DNA of 64,000 bases from Pseudofabraea citricarpa (Eukaryota > Ascomycota > Leotiomycetes > Helotiales > Dermateaceae): NCBI GenBank assembly GCA_029641185.1, contig JAPWGK010000005.1, positions 1,922,001 to 1,986,000 on the forward strand. Reading direction: 5' to 3'. The notes beneath the pieces were generated by a model. That model did no database searches and had not been told where the DNA came from. It worked only from the letters and a program-made list of their open reading frames with translations. The translations under genes and the position numbers were made by a program. Positions 1-11,036 of the stretch are shown here, piece by piece. Within the stretch, counting starts at the first letter, position 1; every line of letters starts with the position of its first letter.

Positions 1-1718
1 TTTCCATGCACCCCATCGCATGCAATACTCCGTACCTGACCCTGACTTCCCCAGCCTTTCTGACAGCATCCCTTGTTCTTCAACCCCACTTCACAGACAT
101 GTTCTGCTGCAGGATGAATAATCTGGCCAAAGAGAGGAAACCAGCATATCAAAATAACAAGGCCACTCGTGCTTTATTCCCCATCCTCGACTACCCTACA
201 ACTCTCCCTCTCCCTCTCTTCACCTTTCAAGGATGGTCTTACCTTGCTTTTTGCTCACGTCAGATCCGTCTTCCTCAAGGAAAGGTAAATAAGGTAAGGT
301 ACGTACAGTAGTAGCAGCACCCTGTCGAAGAACACCGTCGCCGCTTATCCCACCTTGTGCTCCCTACCTACACTACAGTACCTAGATAGATACCTCTTAT
401 TCGGGTTATGCTTGTATCTACATACTAAAAATGTCAGCATTTAACCTTCCCATCACCCAGCTCGGCCAATCTTTAGGTCCTGGAGAGCATTAGGAAACTC
501 CGAAAGATTACGGCTGCAAGCGAGCTCGGCGAGGCAGAGGCACAGGCACAGAAACCCCCCGAGTAGATATCGCGAGGCGGCTTTTTGCATTTCCTCGGCG
601 CCTTGGAGAAGAAGTATATAAGTCACCTCCAGGGACGTCCGCCGCCTGGAGATCTGGTCGTGGTACGAGATGGAAGTCAATCGAGCGTTGGTTTGGAAGG
701 ATTCATCCCCATGCCTACAGTACTGTATTGTGCTCTCTTTTTCTTACTTTCTGCCCTTCTTCTCGAACTCTCTCCAAGCCACCGAAAGTCACTGGATCCT
801 CCATCGCCCTGGCACTCGGCGCAACCAATCCTGTATCACATGGAAACAAAATAGAAGATAAAACCCACGTAATCCCTTAACCATCCACTTTCTGCCTTTC
901 TCGCCGTCATCGGTAAAAGCAAAATACCATCGAGGCTCTTATTCCGCATCTTGGATTCGCAACCACCCAATCAGGAAGAAGATTCGGCGACTTTTTATTT
1001 TTAAATCTTCATGATTACGGTACGTTCGGTGTAATCATGGTGTATGCATGCATGGTAATCGGAGTGCGACGCGACGCTTGCTCTCCGCCATGGGAACCCC
1101 AAGGTTCTCTACTCTACAGTACCCGTACGCAGAAGATCACGTACGCATCAAGAAGAGCGTGCCACGACTTTTGGCCTTGACTTTGGCACCGACCGCCAGA
1201 GAGGCGAAACCCCAACGATTTGACTCGCCTTGCGTGGGGAACAGGAAGGAGAAAAGAAAAGAAAAGTATAATACCCCGTACAGGTCAGGCCGCCAAGCCA
1301 TCCCCAAACATCTCGACTCCATGGCTGCAGCCAAGCAAGCACAGGAAACATCGCAACGGACTAACTCGTACGAGTAAGATGAACACCATAGAAACTCGCA
1401 ACCGCAAACATGCAAACCTCTAGCTTCTTGGGAGCAAACAACAATGTCTTTTACCAGATGTTGCTATGTAGGCCAATTTCCAACCACATTCTCAGTGCTT
1501 CTGGCACGCAAGGGCGCGCATTTCTCCTCGAGTCTGATGAGCTCTCCTTCGCCCCAGGATACAAACAGATGGGCCCGGTGCATCCTCGTCTCTTCTTCGT
1601 TTGTTTTTCTTATCCATCTTTTCGAAAAGAACGAAGAAAAGTATCTTCTCCATACTTTTTGCTCCGCTCGTTCCTCTATCGCTCGTTAGCGCTCGCTCCT
1701 TTGAAAAACTAATGCAAG
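1..1718. other. Intergenic DNA before the first gene
   Basis: No open frame here has family resemblance, coding-like composition or plausible splice structure. The longest frames (about 100 codons) look like chance. The stretch contains an isolated strong TATA-like box near 615, several TACAGTAC/CAGTACC-type short motifs, and pyrimidine-rich tracts just before 1719. It probably holds the promoter and leader of the rhodopsin-like gene. Confidence 0.6.
615..622 (+). promoter_or_regulatory. Orphan TATA-box-like element
   Basis: The octamer TATATAAG is a near-perfect TATA box, but no recognisable gene begins within the next kilobase. The nearest open frame starts at 670 and encodes 63 residues of no known family. 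It could serve an unannotated transcript or be chance. Confidence 0.25.
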
Positions 1719-2954
1719 ATGCTCCATCACTCGCTCATGGCGTTTCCACCCACCATGCCGACCTTCAACTCGGCCGATTGGATGAAGCGTGATATTGTTT
1801 TGAAATATACCCTCGTTTTATTTGGCATCACGGCTTGGGTTTTTGTCTCGATCCGAATGTGGATTCGGAGTCGATTGATCAAAAGCGTATCGGCCGATGA
1901 TCTGTTCTTGCTCGCAACTTCGGTATATCCCAATTCACTGTCTAATAAAGAGACCCGTATACTTATACGAGTTTAGTTGAGCTACCTGGCATACATACTG
2001 CTAGGTCTCGAGAGCATCAAGTATGGAATCGGTAGTGAACCCAAGCAAGTTGAAGATGTCGGCGACTTGGCGAATGCTTCTCAGTTCTGGTTTTTCGCTG
2101 AGCTGTTCTCCGTACTCACGGCTACACTCCTTCGGATCACAGCTGCTATATACCTTCGCCAAGCAGCTAAAACCACAATCCAACGTCGGATCATTTTCGG
2201 CGTGGTGGTTGTCATGGTAGCTTATAACGTCCTTTTCTTCATGGTAATCCTTTTCCAGTGTAGCCCGGTTCAGCATTTCTGGACTGGATGGCGTGGCCAG
2301 AATGGTAGCTGCCTTGAGACTTCATCTATGGCGAATATAGCCTATGGAATTTCAGGTATCGGAGCCGTGACCGATTGGACAATGGCTCTTTTGCCTCTTT
2401 GGATTTTCCCAGAAGCCGAGATGAGTGCGAGAACAAAGTCGAGTGTCAGAATTGTCATGGCGATGGGCGTCATGTAAGTGCTCTTTGCCAGAGACGTCAT
2501 GTGGATAACCACTAACGTGACTGCTAGTGCTGGTTTGGCAGCTTTGATTCGTATTCCAGGTACAAAAATACTTGTAAATAGCGAAGACCTCTTTTATGAC
2601 TGCGTTCCGGTCGCCATAAGGTATGTCCTATACTCTCTAGCGACATGATTTATCAGTGATAACGATCTTTCAAGTGCCATTCTCGAATCGGGGATCGGAA
2701 TCATGGCTTTATCAGCAACCTCTTTCCATCATCTCTTCCCATGTTTGTATGTTCCGGCGCCGACGAGTGAAAAACTCGAAGACGCAGCTGAGGGGCGAGT
2801 TGTACATGGGCGACCACACCGAGCACAGAAATCGAAGTCTTATACAGATTTTGTGTCCTTGGCTGGATCAGGCGCACAGCCCTTCCCAAACAACGCCATC
2901 GTTCGTCGCCATTCCCAAGATCTTCATAGCACTCGGAGATATTCCGAGCATTAA
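1719..2954 (+). CDS. Fungal rhodopsin-like integral membrane protein (PTH11-like group)
   Basis: Predicted seven-helix plasma-membrane protein of the fungal rhodopsin-domain family (Pfam-type Rhodopsin_fungal), whose members are usually orphan receptors or sensors. My model has four exons: 1719-1922, 1977-2473, 2528-2620 and 2675-2954. All three introns are GT-AG and keep frame, for about 357 residues. The core shows the family pattern of hydrophobic helices with an RMWIR basic stretch after helix 1, SADD before helix 2, and a CSPVQHFW-like loop followed by C(L)ETS, the conserved extracellular cysteine pair. The last exon is a polar cytoplasmic tail with many Ser, Arg and His. A second in-frame ATG at 1755 is also a plausible start. 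The ligand is unknown and pathogenic roles of PTH11 should not be assumed. Confidence 0.88.
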
Positions 2955-5622
2955 GGACTTGGCTTTCTTGGCTGAATGAGACCCTGGGACTGGCGTTTTG
3001 AAACTTATCTGGCCGTTGAAGCCAAGACGAACGAACCCAAGAACCGTCAAGGGGCGCCGGAAATCGTCTTCTTGGCAGGTTGGCGTAGATCTTTCAGCCC
3101 TGGGGGAGAGGATCTAAGCACATGTAGATGATAACTTCATGTTGGCGGTATGGAACTTCACATTCCATGAATGTATTCTAACCCAGAGCAATACCTTTCT
3201 TTCAGGATCATGCAGAGTCGCATTTCAGTGGATTTTAAACCCTCTCTCCATGATAGAATACTTCGATAGACAGCGTATGTATTTGCGATGAGGGTGTTGC
3301 CTGTTGCCTCCATCAAACAAGAGAAATATCGTAACAGGCCTGGTGAACATAAATCTACCATCATCAGTTGCGTGGCTGCGCTTGTAATACTTCGTTGATT
3401 GTCTATGGCCCTTACCAGGTTCTCCTTTGACAGTTCCGTGAGACATCTCTGGACATGGCCAAGACAACGTGGACTCGACTGGGCAGCGTGCCTTGGATTC
3501 GTTGCCAAGTCAGATAACGGCAGGGAAACCGTCGAGATCTGGTGTCTTGGTCCTGGAAGTCGGGCAGAACGCCAAGTGCAAACTTCTTGGCTCGTGAAAG
3601 CCTGCCGTGTACGAGCAGAGTAGAAGCTTCGCAGAGCGAAACAAGCTTGTCGGGGGAGCAGATTGATCAGACAGCGATGACGCCAAGCCCCGTCAAAGAA
3701 GCTTGAACGAAGTAGACTTAAACTTGGGGGCCGGCAGTGCATCAAAGCGGGACTTCTTGAAACCGTGCTTGTCAGACAAAAGGGGACGAAGACCGGATGG
3801 CAGCTGCCAGTTGTTCGTTCGAAGATAGGATAAGGCGGATAGGAAAGCTACCGTGCCAGTCTTGTTATGCCTCTGTTCTCGTATGGGCGAGGAAGGGCGA
3901 GGAAGGGCAGCAGCGCCTCGCTCCTCTTCTCTAACACTCAACCCCTGAGCCCCATCCTCCTGCAATAAAGGATGTCGATCTTGAGCCAGGGACAAAAGCT
4001 TAGCACTCGCTCTGCATGATTCCAGCACATCAAACACTGGTTGGCTGCGTGACCGTTATCAGGATCGGAACCGGGGAAATATTGTTTCTTGCCTTTGATA
4101 TCAAGTCCAATTTAAATGCCGGCAGATGTCTCAATTGAGTTCGGGGCCCAGTTTGATGGCCGTATCTTGGAGGAGATGGCATACTGACATCTCCTATGTG
4201 TAATGTGTAAGAGAGTTATGCATATGAGTAAGGTTGAGAGGGTTTCTTGATGGGACGAATAGATCCCATCCCACATGAGATGCCCCCCAAGTGCCATACG
4301 AACGTCGGAATTACTAAGGCTGTCTTGTCTGTTGCTGCTGAGGGTCACTTTTCATCCGAAGGTTGGGATGTGGATATGGTGATGCTGGTTGTGTTTGAAG
4401 GATCTGTCTGTCTCTCTCGGATGCGAAAAAGCTCAAGCTCGAGGTCAAGGGGCTTGTACAGTACAGTTAGTACGGGGGCTGACAGGGGCAGATCTAAGCG
4501 AATTGCTTGGTCGATGCCGAGAGTCTTGGAATGCTTATTGGTCGGCTAGTCTTGTCTCTCCACTCCCACAGCCGCTGTCGCTTCACGCATCCCTACACTT
4601 CTTCTTCATCTCATCACGTCCACTTTACCATCATGCTCGAATACTGACACAACCACAACCACAACCCTCCATGGGCTATGAGAGAGCGGTCAAGGCTTGC
4701 ACAGTACGAAGCACAGCACAGTACGATCCTACCTGTACTGAGGGGTTACATTGCCTACATCTCCCATTGCGACTTCAACAAGTCAACCTTCTCCATCCAG
4801 ACGTCCACTGTCCACCAGCAGAGCAATTTACGATGGCCCCCGCATAGGCCACGTTTGGAGCTGGCATCAGCCAAAACATCAACGGTTTCCGGCTAACGCC
4901 TGCTCACAGCGCCTCCTACCTTACAGTACGGTACCTGCTTGTCCGCCTCTGCCTGTGTGTGTGTGTGTGTGTGTGTTTCTCGTGAAGCCCCACGCCGCAC
5001 AAGCACCAGTTGACGCCCAGGCTTCCCAGCCTGTCCCCTGCCCTGGCAAGATCGGATAATCAGCTTGGCCTGATAATCTGTCGCTAGCACTCCTCCCGCC
5101 TGTCCTGGTTGAGATGGCAGCTTCGGTCTCAACTGCGACAACTTGGACCTCATCTCCAGTTTCAAGGACACAATGCGCCGGCGGGATCACCATTCCCAAG
5201 CTGCATTTGACGCGACCAGAATTTTCTCTCGGTAGGTTACGGCTGTATGATGATGGGTCCTGGATGGAATCACTGCGTCTAGTGGGCCTGTGCCTCCTGG
5301 ACCAAGGACCCATGGTCTCCTCTGAGATCATGGCCCCAGTGCCAAGATATTAAATAAGTACAATGCTGCAGCCTCTTTTCTCTTTCCTCTCCACTCCCTA
5401 TCTGACAGCATCTTCTCAATTACTGTGCTTCACATCTTTGGCGGGCTCCTCTCTTTCATATTCCCTCATTTTTGTTTCTCTTCGCCTTGCCAGTCAAGTA
5501 GATCACGTTGATCGTGCATCCAATTATTCAATAACACACCTCGACGGTTTTTACGCTCTTTCGATTCGATTCCCGCACTTTTTGGATATAGTATCTATCA
5601 TATTCCTCTCGAATCTTTCAAT
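2955..5622. other. Long intergenic region, no supported gene
   Basis: Open frames on both strands (longest 195 codons on the minus strand, 3158-3745) show no recognisable domain and overlap one another, so none is called. The region contains a TG dinucleotide run at 4954-4976. The last 250 bases, rich in C and T with TATTAAATAA near 5347, probably form the promoter and 5' leader of the secreted protein gene at 5623. Confidence 0.55.
4954..4976. repeat. (TG)n microsatellite
   Basis: About 11 uninterrupted TG units are visible in the sequence. It is a simple dinucleotide repeat in non-coding DNA. Confidence 0.95.
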
Positions 5623-6963
5623 ATGCAGCTCATCAAATTATCCAGCGCCATTGCGCTGTCCGTTGCTTTCGCTGGTGTACAAGCCAACCCAAGCCCTTCC
5701 CCAGCTAATAACAACAATAACAACGCCAACGCCAACGCTGGTGGATCAACAGGGTCAACTGGCACAACACTTACTGCTGATGCCATTCAGAGTGGTTCTT
5801 TCGTCGATGGAAGCAAAGAAATTGGAGCTGCCGAGGTTGGACAAGCTCTATCTGCCACATCAAAAAACAACTTCATCAACAACTGTTCGGGTAAGACCTT
5901 GACCAATGGTCTCCAAATAACAACAGGGTCGTGTAATGGTATTCGTAAGTGGATTAAATATCTCTCCTCTCGAATCGCAACCTAATTCAAAGTAGCAATG
6001 GGTGACATCCCAGCTAAGACTGCCATGGTCTCATCCGTTATCACCAATCCTCAGACTGGCGGAAAAGCTATCCAATCAGACAAGACATTCAACATTACAG
6101 TTCAGATGGCCAATATCGTCGCTGGTTCTTTCACCAATGCCGATGCTACATACTATGCGGCTCCTCAAGCTCTTCAAGGTGGAAAGGTTGTCGGACATAC
6201 CCACGTTACTGTTCAAGATATGGGAAGTAGCATGAACCCAACTCAACCTCTCGATGCCACCAAATTCGCCTTCTTCAAGGGTATCAATGATGCAGGTGAT
6301 GGAAATGGTTTGTTGTCAGCAGAGGTGACTGGTGGTCTTCCCGCAGGCAACTATCGTGTTTGCACAATGGCATCTGCCTCTAACCATCAGCCTGTTCTCA
6401 TGCCTGTTGCTCAACGAGGAACTGCCGACGACTGCACCAAGTTTGTTGTCTCCGGAAATGGCAACACTGAAAACGATGCTGCCAATGATGGCGCAAAGGG
6501 AGAGGCCGCTGCCGCAGCTGCTGCCAGTGCTGTCGCCAATGGAGCAGGAGTAAGTCCATTTCCTGGAATTTACATGATATGATGCTAACCCACAACTAGA
6601 ACGATGACCCCAACTTGGGCAAGACAGCTGCTGCTTCTAGCACCGCCAAAGCAAATGGCAAAGGTAAGCCTCTTCAGTTCTCTTTTGGGGTGTACTTTTA
6701 TGTTAACAGCTATAGGAAATGCAGCAGCCGCGACAACAACTGCAGCCAAGGCCACTGCCACCAACAAGAATGCCGGCAACAATGCCAACGCACAAGGACA
6801 GAAAGCCAATGCGCAGGGACAAAACGCCAATGCTCAAGGGCAAAACGCCAATGCTCAAGGACAGACGGCAAACAAGGGCCAAGGTGCACAAGCTGGCCAA
6901 GGTGCAACAGGTGGCAGGAACAACCGCAGAATGAGATTCGCCCGCCGTCAATTCATCTCATAA
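5623..6963 (+). CDS. Secreted conserved fungal protein with Ala/Asn/Gln/Gly-rich tail
   Basis: Four exons by splice consensus and frame: 5623-5944, 5996-6549, 6600-6663 and 6716-6963, about 395 residues. A signal peptide is evident (MQLIKLSSAIALSVAFAGVQA), followed by an Asn/Gly-rich spacer. The globular core of about 230 residues has TFNITVQMANI, GHTHVTVQDM, FAFFKGINDAGDGNG and NHQPVLMPVAQRG with DDCTKF, blocks I recognise from a widespread fungal secreted family. Some homologues carry the misleading label 'ribosomal protein S17'; nothing ribosomal is visible here. The tail holds a four-copy NAQGQ-type repeat and ends in Arg-rich sequence. The molecular function is unknown to me. A cell-wall or extracellular-matrix role is only an inference from secretion and low-complexity repeats. 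Confidence 0.85.
6784..6867 (+). repeat. In-frame 21-nt tandem repeat (4 copies)
   Basis: Four consecutive 21-base units encode A-N-A-Q-G-Q followed by K, N, N and T. Third-position differences between units show that selection or time has separated them. The repeat lies in the last exon of the secreted protein gene. Copy number is expected to vary between strains. Confidence 0.93.
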
Positions 6964-8071
6964 GGATTTAGAGAGTCGAACGATGATTAGAATGGTTAAA
7001 GGAGGAGTATATAATGATTTTAGTGCGGTGATGACCCGGAAGAGTGGGGTGTTTTTCTATTTCTTTCCTCTTTGATCCTCTCCACCAAGTGGAGGTAATC
7101 AAAATATGAATTGTTGGGAGTCTGTCAGCCTTGTTTCTTTCTTCTCACTTGTGTGTTGTGTGTTAACTTTTTATGTGTTCAATATCCCCCACAGCCCCTC
7201 ATCTGTCTATAAGTTGCGAGCGATAAGTAGAAGAAAAATATTAATATAGATACATCTCCCACGCGACGCGCAAATGAATTAAGTGAAAGGTAAATGTTAG
7301 GATTCTTCGGTACATCAAGTTCGACGTCGTCAAAAACCAAGAAAAGATCTGCTCGAACGTTGGTCTTGGTAAACGATGATTTTCCTTGGTGCTGGATACC
7401 AAGGACGCATAGCAAGAGCGAGATCAACGGGCCTCCCAGGCTTGTGGTTGGGAGCCGGGTTCAGTTGAAAAAACTGCGGTCTGGGCAAGCAGGCTTGGTG
7501 TAAGTCGACACGAGTGACGAAAGCCATGTCAGACGACGGCGCTTCTCAAACGCACTTACGCAGCTGAGTTTCTTGAGATGACATGCCAGCCCGGGGGAGA
7601 TCAGACGCGTGCCAAGATGAGATGAATGAAGAGAATGAATAACTGAGGGTTTTGTTGCTCGTCGGCACTGCATGCACGACATCGAGACCCCCCACCGCCT
7701 TTCGGCTGGCTCATGCTTTCGGACTTCAAAACGTCGTGATACCAAGACTGTTTCAGGCTTGGCTATGGCTAGGGTGTGTGTGCTATTGACGATATCTATC
7801 GCTAGCCGGGTCTCGGCAGTGTCGGACTTTTGGAAAATTAAGCGACGAGAGATGGAGGGGTGGACGGTGGATTGTTGCCTGATATTTTTGGCTCACTTAA
7901 GGCCAGAATTCCCGTCGAGATCTCTCAAACCCGACCTTATCTCCGCAGTCTCGATGTGCTCAAGGAACCTGGAACGATCATCAGCAACACCTGCACTTTC
8001 CAGCCGACGCAAACAGGCGAACCAATTGCTGCAGGAGGCCAGCAACCATCATTGAGAAGCCTTTTGAAATT
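6964..8071. other. Intergenic region between secreted protein and ankyrin gene
   Basis: It holds the 3' flank of the upstream gene and the promoter side of the ankyrin gene. Open frames at 7672-8055 and 7860-8075 carry no recognisable domain, and neither can be spliced in frame into the ankyrin exons by the boundaries I can see. Confidence 0.5.
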
Positions 8072-8966
8072 ATGATGCTGAGACGATGTAAATGCCCCTC
8101 TCTCTCGTCTCTCCTACGCTGCCCTTCCTAAGAAATCGCTGACAAGGCAAATCAATCATGTAGGATTGACCCCTCTCTCCGCCTTCGACGGGCAATCCAC
8201 AATAACGACCCCCTCCTCGTGGCGCGCATCCTCTCCTCGCACCCCCAACTCCTCCACAATCCCGATGCATCTCCCCTTGGGCTGTCGAATACCTCTCTGC
8301 ATCTCGCATGCACGCTCGGCCATCTAGCCATTGCGAAGCTGCTGCTAGAGACGGGCCATGAACGGGATGGCATCACGTTGAACGAGGAGCACCAGACGCC
8401 GCTGATGTTAGCTGCGAAGGAAGGGCATACGGAAATGTACGTTCTCTCACAATAAGCCAAGCCGGCAATCCTCTCTTGGACATGTTATATCTCCAAATTC
8501 CGAGTAGCTGGTTAATTAATTTTCCTGCGTCCTATATAGTGTCCATCTCCTCTGCACCACATGTCCAAACTCCATCGTGCGCAGAGATATCCGTGGCCGC
8601 GACGCTATCATGGAAGCCTCCCGCAATGGCCATGATACCTGCCTCCAGATCATCCTGACGTACTCGCCGGACGGGCCGCTGAAACTGCTCGAGAATGCTG
8701 ATAGTGATGGGAACACGGCGCTGCATTTCGCGAGTAGCAATGGGCATCTCTTGGTTCTGAGGACCCTCCTGGCTGCTGGTGCGGATAGCGAGCGCAGAAA
8801 TGTCTGGAGTTGGACTCCCGTTGCGTATAGTGCGACGGTTCAGGCCGAGGTTTACTTCAAGGGCCTTGTGGCGGAGGTCGAGAGGAGGAAGGCCGTTAGG
8901 AGAGAAGCGCAGGAACGTGGTACTGGGGGCTCGATTAGGGTTGTGGGGGAGGGGGAGGAGATGTGA
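8072..8966 (+). CDS. Ankyrin-repeat protein resembling TORC2 subunit Avo2
   Basis: Small ankyrin protein, about 243 residues. The two main exons are 8164-8436 and 8540-8966, with a GTACGT...TATAG intron that restores GHTEIVHLL. The first repeat begins LRRAIHNNDPLLVARIL and matches the layout of yeast Avo2 (an N-terminal helix pair, then NTSLHLACTLGHLAIAKLLL). Further repeats follow: TPLMLAAKEGH, AIMEASRNGH and NTALHFASSNGH with LLAAGAD. The tail is basic and glycine-rich. If the assignment is right it is an accessory subunit of TOR complex 2 at the plasma membrane; that is inference from repeat order. The 5' end is uncertain: a start at 8072 requires a weak GTCTCT donor at 8107 joined to the acceptor at 8163. 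The stronger GTAAAT donor at 8088 does not keep frame. Confidence 0.78.
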
Positions 8967-11036
8967 TATGAGTTGTGATGAGATTGTGCTACAGTACTAT
9001 GATCTGGATTTGAAAAATTGGGAGTTGGGAAATGGCGTTACTTTGAGTTATGGAATGGCGTCTCAAGGGCTGTATAAAAGAAAAATGAACAGGTGGAAAT
9101 GGTTGGTTCTAGGTTATGCTTGGTTCTTGAATGAAGTTGCGAGGGCTTATCACACGTCCGGTTCCAGCGCTACAGTTGGTTATTCAACATTGAACGGCTC
9201 TTCATCCAGTCTATATGACGGAGCTTCTCCTTTAGCATCCCAACCATAACTCCACCAGCTGGCTCTCCTAGCTTTCAAGGGCTCGAGATTCGACTCTCTT
9301 CCTGTCTTCAAAGGCACAGATGAAGGAGCTGGTAAATCGTGCGGACGCGCTGGCCTCAGCATTGATGGTGTCTTGGTCACCATAACTGAAAAGCTGAACA
9401 GTGCTAGATTATAGCTCTCCCTCCCGCACAAATCATCACCCTGGTTTGTCACTTCTACTTTTTAAGACCGACTTATTTGCATGGCAACAAGACGGGGAGT
9501 GGCAACGAGAATTCAATGGACGTGTGCAGATACAAGATCAGGATGATGTTGTTGTAGTTACCTCGCATTCTTGCTTGCCAGCAGAGAGGATATAGCTAGC
9601 CTGTAAAGCGGCCCAGAGTAAATTCTTAGATCTGCAACTGTCAGGATTGGTTGGGTAGCAAAAGGGAATCCTGCTACGGCTTGTTCGTCGTTTTGTATGT
9701 CGTCGGGCTGTTCAGTTGTCAGTAATCCAATGTGGTAAATATAAGTCTAGGTTTGCTTATAAGACGGGTGGGTTTTATTTAGGATAAGCCTCTTGGATTT
9801 CTGGACTCAATAAATTTCTGCTGCATGTTTGTAAAGAGAAGTATTGGCTTGAAGTACCTATTTGCCAGTCTGTGGGTGCTTAGTGTAATAATTGCTGATA
9901 TAAAGAATCAATCAAATTCTAATTCAGTGTGTAAGGTATATAAGAACGACTGGGTTATTATACATTCTAGGCTGCAAAGGATGGGTTTGTCTCGATTATA
10001 ATAGCTAACAAGAGAGAACGATAACAGAAGAGCGAACAATGACAGGAATATAATAGAAAAGTATAACGGTAACATAAAATTATACACTCAATAGTCTTCA
10101 CAACAGAAAATGTGCTTTAACAGAGTGATATAACAGATAGCAATCCATGCAAGTGCTCTCGATATGCCCTCAGTTTTATCTGATACTAATAGCGAAATAT
10201 TAATACGCAACGCCACAAGGCTAAAATCCTGGTTATATTCTGTAGGCTAGAACTCTGATCTAGAGACAAGAGCTTTACAAGCATGCTAGCACCTGACCAG
10301 TACTCTCTACTGCTTGCGTTAAGCAACGGCCGGGATTTCTTTGGTGCGTGTTATCAAAATAGATGTTTCTATTCTGTTGTTGAGTACAGTTCTGTTGTCA
10401 TGCTGATTTAAACGTTTAGTAGAAGAGAATAAATGGCTATACGCTCCCTTTGAGTGGAATGGCAGTTTTTTACTTGGGCATCTTTCCTTGGTCTCCTTGT
10501 TGGAAGTACTCTTTATTGCTCGTGGGTAATACATTCTGCTGGTTTCATCTTACTGGTTTGAAGATCTATGCAAGAGTGTGAGTGTCCCTTAGACTATATA
10601 TATACACAACGCCAGACATAATCGGTGCAAAAGATCCCTGCTTTATTTCTCGTAAATATTTCATTATTGATAAATAGCGGTTTGCTAATGCTAAGCCAGC
10701 ATCCCTTGCCCTGCTGACAGGATCCTAGTATTTAAGACCTCGTCCCGAGGTCCCAGCTTCATAGCCACACGTTACACAGGCGAAGTATGAATTCTGGCTT
10801 ATTACACACAGGTTAACCATGTGTAAAAAGTAGATAGAGGATTCAATTTTCATAATTATTGTCAACTGGAATGGAGGGCACAGAATGTGGCACCTTGCAC
10901 CGAGAATGTCACATCAAGCATATGTTTGGTTGTCTTCAATTTCCTTGGCGCAAGGCTAACTTTGTGATGTCATAATGCAGGTACCCGAGCTAGCTCTCAG
11001 CCGTCATTCAAAGCAAAACTTCGTGCTCCCAAAAGA
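8967..11036. other. AT-rich gene-free region, possible decayed repeat DNA
   Basis: From about 9,600 on, the base composition is visibly AT-rich with many in-frame stops on all frames and no frame longer than about 72 codons. The texture resembles repeat-induced-mutation relics seen in fungal genomes, but I could not identify a parent transposon. A short hairpin lies at 10736-10752. The final 150 bases are less AT-rich and probably hold the phosphatase promoter. Confidence 0.5.
10736..10752. repeat. Short perfect inverted repeat
   Basis: Arms GACCTCG and CGAGGTC are separated by three bases. It is GC-rich inside an AT-rich region, so it stands out. It could be a relic of a repeat terminus, a protein site or chance. 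Confidence 0.5.

Noticed and set aside
3158..3745. 195-codon frame on the minus strand
   Set aside because: No domain recognised, Cys/Arg/Ser-rich text typical of chance frames, overlapped by other frames on both strands, and no promoter or splice support.
8107..8163. Confident 5' exon for the ankyrin gene
   Set aside because: The donor is weak (GTCTCT) and the better GTAAAT donor breaks frame, so the first exon is reported as uncertain.
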